The position numbers and the translations under genes were made by a program. Source: Paraburkholderia kirstenboschensis (GTDB lineage Bacteria > Pseudomonadota > Gammaproteobacteria > Burkholderiales > Burkholderiaceae). Taken from it: 64,000 nucleotides of DNA. The stretch is taken from contig NZ_CAJHCR010000005.1 of assembly GCF_904848585.1 (NCBI RefSeq), positions 248,001 to 312,000 on the forward strand, written 5' to 3'. Of this stretch, positions 62,220 to 64,000 are shown one piece after another. The notes under the pieces were generated by a model. The model worked only from the letters and a program-made list of their open reading frames with translations. It was not told the origin of the DNA and made no database searches. The first letter of the stretch is position 1. Every line of letters starts with the position of its first letter.

Positions 62220-63458
62220 CTAGCTCTTCAACGCGCCGGCAAACGCTTTTTGCGCGTCGTCGACCGACTGGTTCTTGTTCCAGAAGTTGGTGACGACGTC
62301 GATCAGTGCGCCTTGCGTATCGGGTGAAAGCAGCATCTCCGGATTCGGCAACTGACGCGACTTGTCCTTCATGATCGCAATGCCCTCCTTCGCGCAGATG
62401 TCGAGAGCACCGGCATCCACATCGGGGCGAATCGGAATCGAGCCTTTCTTTGCGCTGAATGCGACTTGCGCGGGCGGCGAGGTCATCACCGTGGCAAGAA
62501 GGTTCTGTGCTTTCACGCTGGTGGCGTTATCGCTCTTCGGAAACACGAATACGTCGCCTGCCACGAGGTACGGCGAATGCGGGCCGAAGCCCGGGAAGCA
62601 GCCAAATTCCTTGCCCGCGCTCTGCTTAGCCGCCGAGAATTCGCCCTTCGCCCAGTCGCCCATGATCTGCACACCGGCCTTGCCGGAAATGACGAGCGCA
62701 GTCGCATCGTTCCAGTTGCGGCCGGGCGAGCCTGCATCGACGAAATCGTGCAAGCGCTTGAATGCAATCAACACCTTTTTGAACGCGTCGGATTTCACCG
62801 CATTCGCGTCATGGTCGCGATACACCTTGAGGTACAGGTCGGGGCCGCCTACGTCGGCGAGCACGGCATCGAAAGTGATTTTTTCCTGCCACGGCTGGCC
62901 GCCGAATGCGAGCGGAATCACGCCAGCGGCTTTCAGCTTGCCGAGATCGGCGATGAACTCGTCGTAGCTTTGCGGCTCGGCGGTAATGCCGGCCTTCTGG
63001 AACGCGGGTTTCGAGTAGAAAAACCAGGCCGGCATATGAATGTCGACCGGCGCGGCGTAGTAGTGCCCTTTCACCTTGATGCTGTCGAGTATCGACTGCG
63101 GGAACACGCCGCTCCAGTTCTCTTTCGCGGCGACGTCGTCCACATTGTTGAGCAGCCCCTGATCGATCAGGTCATGAAACTGTTTCGACGTATTGAACTG
63201 CGCTGCCGTGGGCGGATCGCCGCCGACAATACGGTTGATCGCGGTGGAGCGCGCCTGATCCGCGCCTGCAACTGCGTTATCGACCCACTGACCGCCGGCC
63301 TTGTTATAGGCATCGGCAAACTGGCGGATCGCGGCGGACTCGCCGCCCGACGTCCACCAGTGAATCACGTTGGCCTTCAGAGGCTCCGCATGCGCAAGCA
63401 CGCCATTCATCGCCAATGCCGCAACCATCACTCGCAAGACCGTTTTTCTGCTGTTCAT
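62220..63458 (-). CDS. Sugar ABC transporter substrate-binding protein
   Basis: A 412-residue family-1 solute-binding protein. The signal peptide (MNSRKTVLRVMVAALAMNGV, cleaved near AHA) precedes IHWWTSGGESAAIRQFADAY and GGDPPTAAQFNTS, which resemble glucose/mannose-type binding proteins of proteobacterial Gts systems. PAWFFYSKPAFQKAGI is another conserved segment. With the adjacent beta-glucosidase, the ligand may be glucose, cellobiose or another beta-glucoside. Confidence 0.92.
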   Translation of the reverse strand: MNSRKTVLRVMVAALAMNGVLAHAEPLKANVIHWWTSGGESAAIRQFADAYNKAGGQWVDNAVAGADQARSTAINRIVGGDPPTAAQFNTSKQFHDLIDQGLLNNVDDVAAKENWSGVFPQSILDSIKVKGHYYAAPVDIHMPAWFFYSKPAFQKAGITAEPQSYDEFIADLGKLKAAGVIPLAFGGQPWQEKITFDAVLADVGGPDLYLKVYRDHDANAVKSDAFKKVLIAFKRLHDFVDAGSPGRNWNDATALVISGKAGVQIMGDWAKGEFSAAKQSAGKEFGCFPGFGPHSPYLVAGDVFVFPKSDNATSVKAQNLLATVMTSPPAQVAFSAKKGSIPIRPDVDAGALDICAKEGIAIMKDKSRQLPNPEMLLSPDTQGALIDVVTNFWNKNQSVDDAQKAFAGALKS

Positions 63459-63518
63459 TCCGTCTCCTCCGAAGGCTCGCGCCCGTGTTTCAAGTCGACA
63501 TGCAAACCAGCTTCTGGT

Positions 63519-63555
63519 TCTTTTTCGTTGCTCTTTCGTTGCCTCTTTCGTTGCC
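63519..63555. repeat. 12-bp tandem repeat between beta-glucosidase and binding-protein genes
   Basis: TCTTTCGTTGCC occurs exactly at 63532-63543 and 63544-63555, with a third, slightly altered copy at 63519-63531. It lies directly after the glucosidase stop, in the 99-bp gap of the operon. Confidence 0.8.
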
Positions 63556-63557
63556 TC

Positions 63558-64000
63558 TTAGATGCGCTGGCTTCTCTCTTTTCGCTCCTTGAGGAATTGC
63601 GACACCAGTTCGGCGCTGCGCTTTAGCGTGCGCTTCTGCGTGACGTAGTCGACATGCACGATACCGAAACGGCGCTCATAGCCGAATGCCCACTCGAAGT
63701 TGTCCATCAGCGACCACAGGAAATAGCCGCGTATATCGACGCCGGCCTTGATCGCTTCGTCCACCGCCGCAAGATGGCGCTTCAGAAACGAAATGCGCTG
63801 CGTGTCGTTCACGCGTCCGTCGATCACCGCGTCGTCGGAGGCCATGCCGTTTTCGGTGATATACACCGGCGGCAAGTTCGCATACTCGCGGCTGAAGCCG
63901 ATCAGCAGATCGCGCAAACCGTCCGGATACACTTCCCATCCCATCTGCGTGCGCTCGACGCCTTCCAGCGGCACGTCCTTGAAGCCATGCGCGCCGTCGC
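63558..64000 (-). CDS. GH1 beta-glucosidase, C-terminal part (cut by window edge)
   Basis: The last roughly 147 residues of a glycoside hydrolase family 1 enzyme; the N-terminal two thirds lie beyond the window. The nucleophile motif YITENG is present, followed by the family's GYFLWSLMDNFEWAFGYERRFGIVHVDY. The C terminus is short and basic. It would hydrolyse imported beta-glucosides such as cellobiose. It is the most upstream visible gene of the operon glucosidase, binding protein, two permeases, ATPase, repressor. Confidence 0.92.
   Translation of the reverse strand, partial: DGAHGFKDVPLEGVERTQMGWEVYPDGLRDLLIGFSREYANLPPVYITENGMASDDAVIDGRVNDTQRISFLKRHLAAVDEAIKAGVDIRGYFLWSLMDNFEWAFGYERRFGIVHVDYVTQKRTLKRSAELVSQFLKERKERSQRI

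Noticed and set aside
1..64000. tRNA, rRNA, insertion sequence, integrase or CRISPR array
   Set aside because: No cloverleaf-type sequence, transposase, integrase or regularly spaced repeat was seen; the direct repeats present are short tandem satellites without spacers.

Overview
The window is high-GC, densely coding chromosomal DNA of the Burkholderia/Paraburkholderia type (inference from codon use, GC-rich third positions, the YceI/cytochrome b561 pair, DUF4148-like and NodT-like proteins, and IrlRS-like regulators). I see no rRNA, tRNA, insertion sequence, prophage or CRISPR array.

Layout. 1-8.9 kb: the end of a membrane protein, then a minus-strand efflux operon (EF-hand protein, outer-membrane factor, adaptor, RND pump) that ends in its own response regulator and EnvZ-like kinase. 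The kinase carries six copies of a 39-bp tandem repeat in its periplasmic domain. 9.4-14 kb: a small protein coupled to a formate/nitrite-type channel, an ArsB-type transporter, cytochrome b561 and two YceI proteins. 14-29.1 kb: a long minus-strand block of energy metabolism: pta, ackA, phosphoketolase, glycogen phosphorylase, glycogen debranching enzyme, an AspT-like antiporter and a D-lactate dehydrogenase. Together these could take glycogen to acetyl-phosphate, ATP, acetate and lactate without respiration. The block is interrupted by a decayed 5' fragment of fabI just downstream of ackA and by three unrecognised envelope genes (a secreted protein, an outer-membrane barrel and a lipoprotein). 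29.3-34.4 kb: small envelope and secreted proteins, a short satellite, an NDH-2-like dehydrogenase and an orphan flgM.

34.5-39.1 kb: one 1530-residue hybrid kinase with two transmitter modules and three receiver domains. 39.6-43.9 kb: a DUF2945 protein, an FdhF/YdeP-type molybdopterin oxidoreductase, and a divergent dinB preceded by a clear LexA box. 43.9-52.2 kb: a second, independent RND pump-adaptor-outer membrane factor-regulator-kinase operon with heavy-metal-type regulators. 52.5-57.9 kb: VOC protein, LysR regulator, LysE-type exporter, SulP transporter with STAS domain, and a RIO-type kinase. 58-64 kb: a sugar ABC importer with a GH1 beta-glucosidase (cut by the window edge) and a LacI-type regulator; the ATPase gene contains an in-frame hexanucleotide satellite.

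Most convergent gene pairs are separated by a GC-rich hairpin. The strongest unusual observations are the fabI pseudogene next to the unknown trio, the in-frame repeats in a sensor kinase and an ABC ATPase, the LexA-controlled dinB with an enlarged N-terminal loop, the double-kinase hybrid, and several perfect inverted repeats in gene-free stretches.
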